Shown: positions 48,081 through 58,205, counted from the stretch's first letter. The stretch is 64,000 nt of DNA from Bog-756 sp963727955 (GCA_963727955.1 CAVSII010000005.1:186001-250000); one strand, 5' to 3'. Notes: a model not told the origin generated them from the letters alone. Program-made: numbers and translations.

Positions 48081-49158
48081 ATGAGCACGAAGTCTACCAG
48101 TTGCCGGTGGACAAGACCGGGTGGCAAACCGGTGACCTGTCAGGGACGGCGGAGTTCACCTGGGACTACGACAAGGGTCGTGACAAGCTGATCAACCTGT
48201 ACGACAAAGGCAAGAGAAAGCAGTGGGATGCCAAAGAGCGCATCGACTGGTCCCACCACCCGGATCCGGAGAACCCCTCGAGATGCCCGACGAGCTGGTT
48301 CCGATCTTCGGCTCGCCCATGTGGGACAAGCTCACTGACGAGGAGCGTGGTCATGTGCGTCGCCACATGGTCGGCTGGCAGTTCAGCCAGTTCCTCCACG
48401 GCGAGCAAGGGGCGCTGATACTGCACGGCGAAGATCGTCCAGTCGGTCCCCGACATCATTCGAAGTACTACGCCGCTACCCAGGTGATGGATGAGGCGCG
48501 GCACGTCGAGACCTACTCTCGCTATCTCGACAAGATCGAGATCGCCTATCCGATCAAGACAATCTCAGTCGCTCCTCGATGACGTCCTTACCGATTCGCG
48601 GATGGGACATGACCATCTCGGAATGCAGGTTCTCATCGAGGGCTTGGCGCTTGCTGCATTCGGCCTGATACGCAACACGGCCGGCGATCCACTGGGGAAG
48701 GCGGTCAACGCTTACGTCATGCAAGACGAGGCGCGACACGTCATGTTCGGACGTCTTGCCTTACGCGACACTACCCACAGCTGACCCAGGCTGAGCGTGA
48801 TGAGCGCGAGGAGTTTTGTGCCGATGCGTGCTACCGAATGCGCGATCGGTTCCTGGCCAATGAGCTGTGGGAGCGGCTGGGCTACGACGCTGAAGCCTGC
48901 ATCAAGTACGTGGACGAGAGCGAAGGCCAGAAGCTCTTTCGGAGCCTTCTGTTCACCCGGATCGTCCCCACCCTGAAGGACGTCGGGTTGTGGGGTCCGA
49001 AGATGCGCGGGACCTTCGCCGACATGGGTGTCATCGGCTACGAGTCAACCGACCTCGATCAGGTGATGGCCGATGACGAAACGGTTGCCGAGCAGCTCGA
49101 TGTCGATCGGCATCACATTGCCGAGGCGGTTGCCGAAGGCATGACAGTCGGCGACTGA
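48081..49158 (+). pseudogene. Ferritin-like di-iron domain protein, frame broken several times
   Basis: ATG 48081 with GGGAG upstream; the main frame is reached after a shift within ten codons. Joined frames read about 355 residues with two copies of the metal-binding motif DEARHV (VMDEARHVETYSRYLDKIE and MQDEARHVMFGRLALRD) typical of ferritin-like di-iron oxygenases/oxidases. Breaks lie near 48100, 48283, 48560 and 48770. A compensating pair at 48420 and about 48463 garbles the intervening residues. The family is common in Acidimicrobiia and mycobacteria; substrate unknown. The C-terminal 105 residues, from RFLANELWERLGYD, are intact. Confidence 0.72.
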
Positions 49159-49248
49159 GTCGGACCGATTAGTCGTTCTGCTGTGGTAGTCCCCGGAGGA
49201 TCCGTCGTATCAAGGCACGGCTCCTAGTCAATCGATCTGGGCGTCTGA

Positions 49249-49686
49249 TCAATCGGCCAGTCCGGTCGCCATGTCGTCAAAGAATGACCACCAGCCTTCT
49301 TCTGCTTGGGCGTAGTTTTCCGGCGGCATATCGCCACCCGACTGGGTAAAGGTCATCTCCGTACCGCCCCCCACGCTCCTCAACTCGACGGTCACCAGCT
49401 CGAACTGGTCGCCCGGACGGTCGCTCAAGGTCATGACCAGTCGAGAAGGGGCCTCCACCTCTTGGTACGAGCCATGCCAGCCGATCTTGTTCCCGTCCGG
49501 CAGGATCATCCGCGCCTTCCAGTCGCCACCGACCCTCACGTCCATGGAGACGTCCTCCACCTTGGTCGATTCGGTGCCGAACCAACGGCCGAAATGGGTG
49601 GGAGTGGTCCATGCTGCAAAGACGGCATCGGGCGTGGCATCGAATGTTCGGGTGATGGAGATGTACGTGTCCTGGTTGGCGATCAT
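49249..49686 (-). CDS. SRPBCC (AHSA1-type) domain protein
   Basis: A complete 145-residue START-fold protein: ISITRTFDATPDAVFAAWT at the start, HFGRWFGTES, GGDWKARM, and GGGTEMTFTQSG near the end. The ATG overlaps the stop of the ArsR-type gene (ATGA), so the two are translationally coupled, a very common actinobacterial pair. The protein probably binds a small hydrophobic ligand; whether it acts as an enzyme or as a sensor helper is not known. Confidence 0.9.
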   Translation of the reverse strand: MIANQDTYISITRTFDATPDAVFAAWTTPTHFGRWFGTESTKVEDVSMDVRVGGDWKARMILPDGNKIGWHGSYQEVEAPSRLVMTLSDRPGDQFELVTVELRSVGGGTEMTFTQSGGDMPPENYAQAEEGWWSFFDDMATGLAD

Positions 49687-50037
49687 GGAGATCCTCCTTG
49701 TTTCTTGAGTTGTCGATCGAGGCTGTCAAAGCTGGTCTCCCAGAGCTGGCGGTAGCCCTCGAGCCAGTCGCTGGCCGAGGCCAGAGGTCCGGTCGCAGGC
49801 GGCAGGGCCTCTGCTGGGCTCGTCGGCTCCTGGCGATCAACCCGGCCTCCTGCAGCACCTGGATGTGTTTGGAGATGGCCTGGATACTCATGGAGAAGGG
49901 CTGAGCCAGTTCGCTGACTGTTGCCTCTCCGCTCGCTAACCGCTGCACGATGGCCCGACGGTCGGATCAGCCAGGGCCGAGAAGACGGCACCCAGCGCCT
50001 TGTCGGCCAAGCCGGTTCCCCTTCCGTTATCAACCAT
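49683..50037 (-). pseudogene. ArsR family regulator, frame broken
   Basis: ATG 50037 opens VDNGRGTGLADKALGAVFSA, followed by ALADPTVRAIVQRLASGEAT after one missing base near 49963. The winged helix reads TVSELAQPFSMSIQAISKHI and QVLQEAGLIARSR, typical ArsR. A second shift near 49790 leads to WLEGYRQLWETSFDSLDRQL, the usual C-terminus in ArsR partners of AHSA1 proteins. Two TCAACN6GTTGA palindromes lie at and before the start codon, suggesting autorepression. Confidence 0.8.
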
Positions 50038-50086
50038 ATGGTTGAAGACTATGGACCAAAATCTCCTTTGTCAACTCATCGGTTGA
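50030..50086. promoter_or_regulatory. Paired operator sites of the ArsR/AHSA1 operon
   Basis: TCAAC-CATATG-GTTGA at 50030-50045 is a perfect 16-bp palindrome covering the ArsR start codon. TCAAC-TCATCG-GTTGA at 50071-50086 has the same perfect half-sites with a different spacer. The centres are 41 bp apart, about four helical turns, so both faces align. Repression by the ArsR product is inferred. Confidence 0.72.
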
Positions 50087-50473
50087 ATGACATGACCGGC
50101 CGTGCTCAATGATGATCGGATTACATTTGCGGGTGATGGAATCCGGCTCTGTCCGCTCACCATGGGGAGCCGCAGCAGGACCAAGCACATCTTCAATGGC
50201 CTGGTATCCGGTCCTGACCCGGGCCGGCCTCAGCGTGAGGCGATCTCGGACGCTGCGGGTGGGGCCCCACCAGCGGTGAACGCGCTCGAACACGGTCGAC
50301 CCTATCACCTCCGGCGCACGTCCATACCTGGTTGCGTTGTGGGCCGAGACCCCGTGGGTCAGGAATCTTCGGTTGGCGTTAAGTTGTGTTTGATTGGTTG
50401 CTTGCGGAGTTGAGTCGAATTGTCCGCGCGTGTGAGCCCGAGTGGAGCTGAGTGGGCTACCGACAAAACCCCA
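50087..50473. other. Gene-free stretch with left half of repeat copy C
   Basis: From 50087 to about 50400 open frames exist on both strands, none with a recognised family. From 50406 the DNA is the GAGT-rich part and the GGGCTACCGACAAAAC core of repeat copy C, which is interrupted by the IS3 element at 50474. Confidence 0.45.
50406..50473 (+). repeat. Intergenic (GAGT)n repeat, copy C, left part
   Basis: GAGTTGAGTCG and GTGGAGCTGAGT units precede GGGCTACCGACAAAACCCCA. The rest of the copy continues after the IS3 element at 51775 with CTGACCACCTGGG, TTTCCACGC and TTTTCC words, exactly as in copy G. Confidence 0.8.
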
Positions 50474-50514
50474 CTGGGCTTGATCCGGTTTGACGGACAG
50501 GTTGCTTGTGTTGA

Positions 50515-51402
50515 TCATGCCGCCTGACGGTCGGCGTCGTGGTGGATAGCTTCCCATTCGGCGGGACTGCAGTAGTCGAGCGAGCTGTGAAGGCGGCGGA
50601 CGTTGTACCAACCCTCGATGTAGTCGAAGACGGCCCGGTGCAGTCCTTGGCGTGTCGGCCACGCCCGGGTGTCGATGAGCTCTCGCTTGATGGTGGCGAA
50701 AAAGCTCTCCGCTACGGCGTTGTCCCAGCACTCGCCCTTGCGCCCGACCGAGAGCACGACGCCGTTGTTCGGGCGAGCTCGCCGTAGTCGGCACTCGTGT
50801 ACTGGCAGCCCCGGTCCGAGTGGAAGATCAGCCCTTCCTCCGGGCTGCGGTTGCGAACGCCATGGTCAGCGCATCGGAGACAAGCTCGGTGCGCATGTGG
50901 TCGGCGAGCGCCCACCCGACGACCCGCCGTTGACGAGAGGTCGATGACCGTGGCCAGGTAGGACCACCCCTCCCAGGTGGCGATGTAGGTGATGTCGCCG
51001 ACGTAGCGGCGGTCGATCTCGGCCCCGGGTCCGAAGGCGCGTTGGATGAGGTCGAGGGCTTCGTCGGCGTCGGGATCGGCCACGGTGGTCTTGCGCCATC
51101 GCTTCTTGCAGCGGCCTTCCAGACCGGCCTGGCGCATGAGCCGGCGCACCCGGCGCTGGCCGCAGCCGACACCCCGTTCGCGCAGCGCCCGGTGCACCCT
51201 CGGGGACCCATAGGTGCCCTTGGACTCGGCGTGGATGGCGGTGATCTTGCTCGGTGAGCTCGGCGTCGGTGACGGCCCGGGCCGAGGGGACGGCCCGTTG
51301 GCGCTGGTAGTAGGCGGCACGGGAGACCTGGAGCAGACAACAGGCGTTACTCACGCTGTGGCCTGCGGCTTCTTCCGCCTCGATGAACGGGTCAACGCTC
51401 AT
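50515..51402 (-). pseudogene. IS3 transposase OrfB (DDE integrase core), frame broken
   Basis: The start MSVDPFIEAEEAAGHSV overlaps the OrfA stop (ATGA). The product has the HTH-like region (GTYGSPRVHRALRERG, QRRVRRLMRQAGLEGR) and a complete DDE core spread over frames: first Asp in VGDITYIATWEGWSYLA, second in LIFHSDRGCQYTS, Glu in CWDNAVAESFFATIKRE. Shifts are near 51250, 50940, 50870 and 50760. It catalyses excision and insertion of the element. As written it cannot be made in full. Confidence 0.85.
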
Positions 51403-51700
51403 CGGGTCTCCCGGGCGAAGAAAGCCGTTGCTCGCTTGAGCGTCTCGTTGTCCTCACGCAGCCGGCGGTTCTCCCGGCGCAGCTGGGCTGAGCTCCTGGC
51501 ACGTCCTCGGTGGTCAGACCGGGCCGTTCGCCGGCGTCGATCTCGGCTTGGTCGCACCCACGTCGCACCGCCGTCTCCCCGAGGTCGAAGTCCCTGGCCA
51601 CCTGGCCGATCGTGCGATCGCCGCGTCGACAACGCTCGACGATCTCAGCCTTGAACTCCGGGGTGAACGACCGACGGGCACGGGGCTTCTTCCGTTCCAT
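51399..51700 (-). pseudogene. IS3 transposase OrfA (helix-turn-helix), frame broken
   Basis: ATG 51700 opens MERKKPRARRSFTPEFKAEI, followed by RTIGQVARDFDLGETAVRR, the DNA-binding HTH of IS3 OrfA. After one shift near 51490 the leucine-zipper-like end AQLRRENRRLREDNETLKRA follows, used for dimerisation. The stop TGA overlaps the OrfB ATG, so re-initiation rather than the classical -1 frameshift would produce OrfB. Confidence 0.82.
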
Positions 51701-51774
51701 GGTCTCCATAATGGACATCCTCTCCGGGGCTGTGCACCTGATGGTGGATGTCCGTCAAACCGGAGGAAGCCCAG

Positions 51775-51855
51775 ACTGACCACCTGGGTATGGCGAGTCT
51801 CTGAGCCGGCGTCTTTCCACGCTCAACGACTGGGATTTTCCAGATTATTTTGGAC
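51775..51855 (+). repeat. Intergenic repeat copy C, right part
   Basis: Continues the copy split by IS3: CTGACCACCTGGG, then CTTTCCACGC and GATTTTCCAGATTATTTTGG. These align in order with 61560-61630 of copy G. Confidence 0.65.
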
Positions 51856-51922
51856 GCAAACAATTGTGGAAGGAACCGCGGCTGCTGGGGACTACATTTT
51901 TGGCAGTGGGCGTCCCGCCGAG

Positions 51923-53256
51923 CGGCGGATTCAGCCTGCGATCCTCGGCGGCGATCAGTCAGAGGGCGGAGCCCTTGATGACGCATGGTCATTATCCACG
52001 ACGCGGTAGAGCTTGGCCATAGAGGATTCGGAGAAGTACCTCCGTTCGGCCGCCACCCACTCGTCGTGGATGTCGAGGAGGACGGATCCGCCCAGTCTGA
52101 TGACCGACGCCTCATTGGGGAAGATGCCGACGACCCGGCACCTGCGCTTCAGCTCCTTGTTGAGTCGTTCCAGGGGTTGGTCGACCAGATCTGGCGCCAG
52201 TGCTCACTCGGGAAGGCGGTGAAGGCCAGTACCTCCTCCTTGGCCTGGTGCATGAGGGCCGCTCCCTTTGCGAACCGGTCCTCCAGGGTGGATGCCACCT
52301 GGTCCCACTGGGCGTGCATGTCCTCGCCGGACACTTGGGCGAAAACCGTCTTGAAGGCGGCCGACACCATGGGCTGGTGACCCTTGGGGATGGTGGCCAG
52401 CAGGTTCCGGGCGAAGTGGACCCGGCAGCGCTGGTGGGAGGCCCCCTGGAAGCACCGCCTGATGGCCGCCACCAAGCCGGCGTGCTGGTCGGAGATGACC
52501 AGTTGCACGCCCTCCAAGCCCCGGGCCCGGAGCTTGCGCAGGAACTCCCGCCAGAAGGCCTCGTTCTCCGAGTCCCCGACGTCGATGCCCAGGATCTCCC
52601 GGTGCCCGGTGGCCGCCACCCCGGTGGCGATGACCACCGCTTTGGAGGTCACCTGGTGGTGCTCTCGGACGTGGAGGTAGGTGGCGTCCAGGTACACGTA
52701 GGGGAAGGCCACGTGATCGAGTCTCCGCTCCCGGAACGAGTCGACCACCTCGTCCAACTGGGCACAGATCCTGGACACCTCGGATCGGGAGACACCCGAA
52801 CTGACCCCGAGGGCAGCCACCAGCTCGTCGACGGCCCGGGTGGACACCCCGTGCACGTAGGCCTCCATGACCACGGCATAGAGGGCCTGGTCGATCCGCC
52901 GGCGAGGCTCGAGGATGGACGGGAAGAAGCTCCCCTTCCGGAGCTTGGGGATGGCCAGCTCCACGTCGCCGGCCTTGGTCGAGAGCACCCGGGAGCGGTG
53001 CCCGTTGCGTTCGTTGCTGCGGGTGCCGGTCCGCTCGTAGCGGTCGGCTCCGATTTGGGCGGTGAGCTCGACCTCGATCAGCTCCTGGCACACCAGGGCG
53101 GCTGCTTCTTTGATGAGGTCGAGACCTTCACCGGTTCGGAATGCATCGAGCAGTTCGGACAGGACAGACTGATCCAGGGCCATCGGCGTTGATCTCCTCT
53201 TGGTGGGTTCGTGCAAGGAACACACCGAGGATCACGCCGCTGGCCCCACCTACTGG
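51923..53256 (-). mobile_element. IS256 family insertion sequence
   Basis: One Mutator-type transposase gene nearly fills the element. Imperfect inverted ends are proposed: GGCGGATTCAGCC...GATCCTCGG on the left (from about 51923) and the complement of GGTGGGGCCAGCG...GATCCTCGG on the right (to about 53256). Exact ends and the target duplication are not certain. Confidence 0.72.
51956..53183 (-). pseudogene. IS256 family (Mutator-type) transposase, frame broken once
   Basis: The start MALDQSVLSELLDAFRTG gives about 409 residues. Motifs: RNGHRSRVLSTKAGDVEL and LRKGSFFPSILEPRRRID at the N-terminus, catalytic Asp in VYLDATYLHVRE, second Asp in LVISDQHAGLVAAIRR, and the C-terminal EHWRQIWSTNPLERLNKELK with the catalytic Glu. 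One C is missing near 52186 (AACCCCTGG for AACCCCCTGG), so the end is read in the next frame to a stop at 51956. Otherwise the enzyme looks active. Confidence 0.9.
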
Positions 53257-53325
53257 TGGATACCCCGGCTCACCTCAAAGCCCACCACGTGAGGGGACGC
53301 CACGTTTTGGCACCCACACGGTGTC

Positions 53326-53837
53326 TCATCGTCCATCCACCATCGGCGCTTCATGCTTACTGGCTTGGCTCTTCGCCCATGCTGCCGTAGCCTGCTCCCG
53401 CAGTATGTCGATGTGCCCGAGGTGACGGGCGTTCTTCTCTTCATCAGGTGCAGCAGTATCCAACGCAGCGACATGCTCTCTCGAGCCGATACTGCGTCGA
53501 GCGGTTCCGCTGCTGTCACGACTTTTTCGTCGCACATACGGGCTCGCCGCATCGTCGGCCCATTAGGTCAGCCATCCTCGTTCCCCCGACACCCGCCACT
53601 CGCCCTCGGATCCTGCTCTGTCCAGTCGTATGTCCGAGGCCCGTGCTTCGCCAGCGAAGACATCACGCGACCATGAGCGCTCCACGTCGTCAGGTCGCGC
53701 ACGAGACCGGGAAGGCTCCATCCCGGTCGGGGTTGTCGCCGCACCTAGCGCTTCGTCCCGGACGTCCGGAGTTTCCAACCAACCAGATTCTTCGTTGCCG
53801 CTGCAGGACTCCCAGCAGGGCGTGCGTTCGTCCCCAT
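53326..53837 (-). pseudogene. DinB superfamily protein (DUF664), frame broken several times
   Basis: The clearest parts are VTAAEPLDAVSARESMSLRW followed by ILLHLM, and after a shift NARHLGHIDILREQATAAW, which is the standard C-terminal metal-binding end of DUF664 proteins. Upstream, in other frames, GVLQRQRR, VERSWSRDVFAGEA and YDWTEQDP match the first helices. At least four indels must be removed to obtain one 160-residue protein. Members are metal-binding four-helix bundles, possibly mycothiol- or bacillithiol-linked. The start is approximate. Confidence 0.6.
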
Positions 53838-54429
53838 GATGAGCGGCTCGGTGATTCCAAAGCGCGTGCCCGTTCGCTGTCCCGCTGCCCGTCATCGATA
53901 CCGCCACGTCCTGCAGACGCTTGGCACAGTTCGATCGGCAGGCACGCCTTCACTGCTTCAAGATGTAACGACAGGCCGCATTCCCCCCCGTGTGACCGTG
54001 AGTGAGTCGGGCGCCATCTTTATAGCCCAACTCGAAAGGGAGAACTACGGCCCGCCTGAGCACCCGCACTATTGCTCTGATTTCCCACATTGTTGTCAAT
54101 GCCGAGGAAGTTCCGAATACCCAGTCCAGGGTGGTCGAATGAGACTCTAGCGCCCACGCGATGCCCCGCCCAGGCACGTCGCTAAGCCACTTGTTCTCCC
54201 CGAGTCTACCGGCCGCATGATCTGCTCGGTCGAGCGCTCACCAGTGCTCATCGGCCTCGTCACCCACCTCGAGCAGCCTCCAGCGCCCCAGGAACCGTAC
54301 GGTCCCTGGCCGTGCGAGGATGCGGACACGAACGTCTCGATGTGCCTCGGGGGGAGCCGGGCAAGAGGCGGAGCAGCCTTCGCCCCGGCTGTGCGGACTG
54401 CTCGCTGCACGCCGATGAACGACCTTCCG
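53838..54429. other. Gene-free stretch with a weak repeat copy (D)
   Basis: GTGAGTGAGTCGGG at about 53997 and GCACTATTGCTCTGATTTCC plus CACATTGTTGTC near 54067-54100 recall words of the GAGT repeat family in the right order, but the GGGCTAYCGACAAAA core is missing. Short open frames at 54200-54430 look like non-coding DNA. Confidence 0.4.
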
Positions 54430-54936
54430 ATGGACCTGAAGGGCTCGATCACCTAGACGCGACGGTGGACGCCGTGATCGCCATGCTCCGCGACCCGAGG
54501 TCACCCGATCTGGTACGAGAGCTTTTCGGGCCACCCGGACGTAGAGGTCCTTAGTGCGGGAAGAACAACGGCGTCCTCCGCATCCGGTCGTCACAGGTCG
54601 TCGACGTCGACCTGCCGGCTTCGCCAAGAGGTGCCTCAAGCCGACAACACGATGGTCCCAGACCCGACGTGCAGGAAGGGTGCCAAGGCGATCGAACGGC
54701 ACATCTCGATGTGGAAGGATCGAGAGATTCGCCAATTTCCACATCTCGGGGGGACGATTCGCCTCGCCCCCGCGGGTAAGAAGTGCAAGCCGACACCGAC
54801 ATCGACGTCACCGTCAAGGTCCCGCTCGTCGGGGCAGGATCGCAGAGTCGGCGGGCAAGGGTCGAGTGCAGCAGACCCTCGACAGGCAAGTTCGCCTTCT
54901 ACAAAGGCTGGCTGGCCGAGCACAAGCAGGGCTAAG
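54430..54936 (+). pseudogene. DUF2505 (SRPBCC-fold) family protein, frame broken many times
   Basis: ATG 54430 reads MDLKGSIT and, after one missing base, YDATVDAVIAMLRDP, the DUF2505 N-terminus. Later fragments fit the family: VDVDLPAS...AKRxLKPT near 54605-54640, GGTIRLAPAGKKC near 54757, then ADTDIDVTVKVPLVG and the end FYKGWLAEHKQG. At least five indels separate them. The family adopts a START-like fold and may bind lipids; its role is not established. About 168 residues if corrected. Confidence 0.6.
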
Positions 54937-55199
54937 CACCCCGGGCACTGTTGCGTTGAAAGGGAACCCACTCGGTCCCAGCAGGGATCGTGCTGGGCCC
55001 GGCGATAGGCGAGAGCTGTGGAGTGAAGCGCCGATACCTCGTTCGATCCGTCTAGCCGTCGAGCGGCCTTCCTCGTTACTAGTGGCGTGAGGGCTTCGCG
55101 TCCTGGTGATTCGACTCGCGGCACAACATTGGTTGGTGAGAAGACCTGATCAGCCACTTTGTCCACAGACTCCGTCGGGTAGGACGACCGGGAGCCGCG

Positions 55200-56847
55200 T
55201 TATTTGACGATGACCGGCACCGGCTGGGAGGCGATCCCGTTGGCCACCACCACAAGGGTGCTGGCTCCGGCCGGGGTCGTCTTCGGCAGGGTGAAATCGG
55301 TCGAGGATGCCGCGCCGGGCGCAACCGATACCGAGCTCCAGTTGCTCGTGCGCGCGTAGGTGACCACTCCGGAGTCGGCGTTGGTGATCCGCACGAGCGG
55401 GAAGTTGGTGTTGTCCTGGACGTCGTCGCCGTAGGCGGCACCCTGATCGAGTCCGGCGAGCTGCGTGCCCGACAGGCTCGCCGTCTGGCCCGGGGTCAGG
55501 ATGGCCGAGCTGATCGATGAGATCGAGGGAGCCCACGCAGGGTTGGGCGTGCCTCCCGCCGTGTAGACCTCCATCTGGTTGCTGCCGTCGTTGAACAGCA
55601 CCTGCCCGTTGGGCAGGGCCAGCAGCCGGGTGTAATAGGTGGAGTCGTTGGCCGCGTTGGGGACGTTGGCGACCGGGCTCGATGTATTGGTGTGGCGTTG
55701 TACAGGTAGAACGCGATCGGGGCGTTGTACACGCACGGGCTCACGTCGAACAGCACGTTGCCGTCGGGCAGGACCGAGCCCGGACCGTCGGCGCTGTCGT
55801 ACTGGAGGCCTCCGATCGTCGGGATCGGGGGCCGTTGATCCAGCGGCCGTTGGCGTAGTCGTAGAGGGCGGTGGCCGCCGGCGTGTGGGTGGTGCACGCC
55901 GCCGGTGCCTCCGCTCCTGTCCGGCGCCCACCACGAAGGTGTTGCCGCCCGGCATCTCGACCTGCGGACCGATCTCGACCGCCGGGCTGTTGACCGGGCG
56001 AGTTCACCGTGTTGCCCGCGCTGGACCAGTTCAGGCTGGACGGAGTGAACAGCTCGGTGGTGGGGGTCAGCCAGGTGTCGACGGTCAGCAGCTGGCCGCT
56101 CGGCTCGAGCGTCCAGCCCTCCTCGTCGTTGGGGTCGTTCTTGCCCTGCCCGGGGATCACCAGCCAGTTCAGACCGGTCGCGTTGAAGAGCGCGTCGTCG
56201 GTGGTGAGGATGGGGTTCGAGAGGTGCAGTTCTGGCAGGCCTGGGACAGCATGAACGTGCCGTTGGCCAGCACGTCGCTCTGGGCGTCGCCGATGTTCGA
56301 CCAACCCGCCGGGGGCGCGACCGCCCGCCACTGTTCGTCACCGGGTTGTAGATGGCGCCCTTGTTGGTCCACACCGCCTTCGCCCCGAGGTATTCGCCGC
56401 CCTCGACGATCATCTGCCCGTCCGGGAGGATCGCCGAGGCGAAATAGAGGGGGTCGTACGCCGCCGGCATCGAGGCGATCTGGCTCCAGGTGCCGTCGAC
56501 GTAGTTGCCCTTGGAGTCCGGCGTGAGCTTGTACCACGCGTCGTATCCTCCGGAGCGGGTTCGGCGTGGACCAGCACCGTCCCGTCGCTGGCCAGCAGCA
56601 TCGTGCCGGGGGCGAAGGGGGGCACATACCCCAACCTCTCCCATGGCGAAGAAAATCCCGCGGGTGCAAGCTCCGGCGCCGAGATGGCCGGCTTCGCCCG
56701 CCCCACAGGCGGCCCCACCACGGGGCGCAAGCCTGCCGCAGGTTGCTGGTTGACCGCCGCTACGGCGTTGCCGCCAGCGAGGGCAGCCAGCGCCGCCATG
56801 AAGGCGACGACTGCCACACCTACGAGATTTCGACGACCCAATCTCAT
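55200..56847 (-). pseudogene. Secreted kelch-propeller / DUF1929 protein (galactose-oxidase-like), frame broken several times
   Basis: ATG 56847 has GGAGG seven bases upstream and a signal peptide (LVGVAVVAFMAALAALAGG). Kelch-like blades follow in three frames: PPFAPGTMLLASDGTVLVHA, FASAILPDGQMIVEGGEYLG, NPILTTDDALFNATGLNW, YYTRLLALPNGQVLFNDGSN. The C-terminal beta-sandwich is DUF1929-like (NFPLVRITNADSGVVTYART and STLVVVANGIASQPVPVIV). No copper-ligand set typical of active galactose oxidase can be confirmed in the broken frames. About 545 residues if repaired, with at least five indels. Likely extracellular; binding or oxidase role open. Confidence 0.7.
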
Positions 56848-57543
56848 AAACGATCCTCCACTCCGTTCGCCACCGCCGGGGACTGTCGGCAATCTCACGG
56901 GCTGGCCGCCAGCACGATTGTGTCACCATTCCGACCCTGGATACGGACTCGGCGCTTGCCGGTTCGAAGCCACCCAGGGACAGTCCATCATTCGTGGGGA
57001 TGACCGTCAAAAGGCATCCTGAGGATGCAAAGAGCGTTATTCACTTCACTCGCTCATGTCTTTTGGCCGGGCCAAAGCGATGGATCGGGCCTAACCCCCG
57101 GCGGCGGCGACCCAGATGTCACACCACTGGACGGAGACTGACTGTCAGACCCGAGTTCTGTGGGCAGATGCAGGCCAGTTTTGTCGACGGTGAGTGACTG
57201 AGTGAGTGGAGTCGTGTCGTGTGAGTGAGTGAGTGAGTGAGTGAGTGAGTGAGTGAGTGGATTTGGTTGAGTGGGCTATCCACACAACCCGGTCACCCAG
57301 GGGTGACGATCGAGCCCCAGATACAATTTCCCACGCTATTGCCGTCGATTTCCCGCGCTCTTGTAGGAGCAACTAAAGCAGGATAAGTGCTGGTCCGTAT
57401 GGTCGGCTGACATTTTCGGCACCCATAGGATCAACCGTCTGAGGCCCACTAAGAGCGCCCGGCCGAAGGTCCCATGGCCGTCGTATCCACGCACAAAAAG
57501 TCCCTGATCAACGACCCCGAATCAGATTTTTGGCATCGACAGG
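56848..57543. other. Gene-free stretch with repeat copy E
   Basis: The left part includes the promoter of the kelch gene. The middle holds repeat copy E (57190-57376). No coding sequence is supported; the antisense reading of the GAGT run gives a Ser-Leu-Thr-His peptide that is an artefact of the repeat. Confidence 0.5.
57190..57376 (+). repeat. Intergenic (GAGT)n repeat, copy E
   Basis: The longest GAGT run of the window, about nine perfect units at 57223-57258. It is followed by GTGGGCTATCCACACAACCC, GGTCACCCAGGGGTGACG, TTTCCCACGCTATTGCCGTC, TTTCCCGCGCTCTTG and TAGGAGCAACTAA. The CCCAGGGGTGACG part contains the palindrome GTCACCC-N3-GGGTGAC (about 57292-57305). Confidence 0.88.
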
Positions 57544-58205
57544 TCAGCTCGGGAGGGGGTAAAAAGTCATGTTGGTCCCGTCGATCCCCACCGTGAGGTT
57601 CTGGATCAGAACCTGCTGAGTTGTGTCAGGACTCTGATCCCACCCGCCGTCGACGGCAACTTGGACCGAGAGGAGCTGGTCAGAGCCGGTCGTGGTCAGC
57701 GCCTGTGAATAGGACTCGTAGGTGTTGCCCGGCGCCAGCCACCAGTCGTCTTGGGTGGCATCCTCGGTCGTGAGCCCTTGTTGCGAGGGGCACCCCCCAT
57801 AGGGCTGAGTGCCGAAGTACACGTAGAAGACCTGCGCGTGCTCTTCGGGGCCCCGGGGGCCAGCACAACGACTTGGAATCGTGGCGATCCGCCCCCACAG
57901 GTGCCTTCTGTGACCTCGTATCCGGTGTTCAATGCGGTGAGGTCGCTCAAGGCGGTCCCGCGGGGGATGCCCACGCTGATGAGCCCATAGCCGTAGTCGT
58001 CTGACGTCAACAGCGCGCCCACTCCACCGTTACCCTCCTTCACCTTCTTGGCCGCTCCGGAGCTGTTCGGTTGGCCATTCGTCCCGTGGTACAGCTTGGC
58101 TTTCTCCATCGTGCCTGCCGAGGCGGCGGTGGCGCAGACGCCGAGGCACAGAATGGTAGCGAGTCCCATCAGGACCAGCCGGCCGATCAGTCCGCCAATT
58201 CGCAT
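57544..58205 (-). pseudogene. Secreted protein of unknown function, frame broken once
   Basis: ATG 58205 with GGAGG five bases upstream; signal peptide IGRLVLMGLATILCLGVCA. The mature part has GNGGVGALLTSDDYGYGLIS, ALNTGYEVTEGTCGGGSPRF and, after a shift near 57850 in a G/C homopolymer, HAQVFYVYFGTQPYGGCPS, ending NMTFYPLPS. Four cysteines could form disulfides. About 220 residues. I do not recognise a family. It is flanked on both sides by GAGT repeat copies. Confidence 0.6.

Larger units (their letters stand above)
50474..51774 (-). mobile_element. IS3 family insertion sequence
   Basis: Terminal inverted repeats of 26 bp: CTGGGCTTGATCCGG... at 50474-50499 and its partner ending GGAAGCCCAG at 51749-51774, differing at two positions (GA against CC). 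The outermost bases form TG...CA if the ends are taken one base further in, as is usual for IS3. Flanks are consistent with a 3-bp duplication (CAC left, GAC right, sharing AC). Two overlapping transposase genes fill the element. It has inserted into a copy of the GAGT repeat. Confidence 0.88.

Noticed and set aside
52200..53192. 330-codon plus-strand open frame
   Set aside because: Antisense shadow of the IS256 transposase.
50474..53256. Composite transposon made of the IS3 and IS256 elements
   Set aside because: The two are from different families, sit side by side with no cargo, and each has its own ends.
54312..54554. Zinc-finger-like small protein (PGCADCSLHADE)
   Set aside because: It is an out-of-frame reading running into the start of the broken DUF2505 gene, whose own motifs are clear.
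56930..56990. tRNA-like T-arm word GGTTCGAAGCC
   Set aside because: No matching acceptor, D or anticodon stems could be drawn around it.
55496..57010. 504-codon minus-strand frame as one protein
   Set aside because: Only part of it is genuine kelch sequence; the rest is out-of-frame Arg-rich reading caused by indels.
57223..57258. Possible CRISPR array or direct-repeat spacer structure in the GAGT runs
   Set aside because: The unit is four bases with no spacers and no cas genes are in the window.
57145..57372. Minus-strand open frame with a Thr-His-Ser-Leu repeat (also at 43738, 58456 and 61269)
   Set aside because: It is only the reading of the ACTC microsatellite on the other strand; no start signal or conserved flanks.
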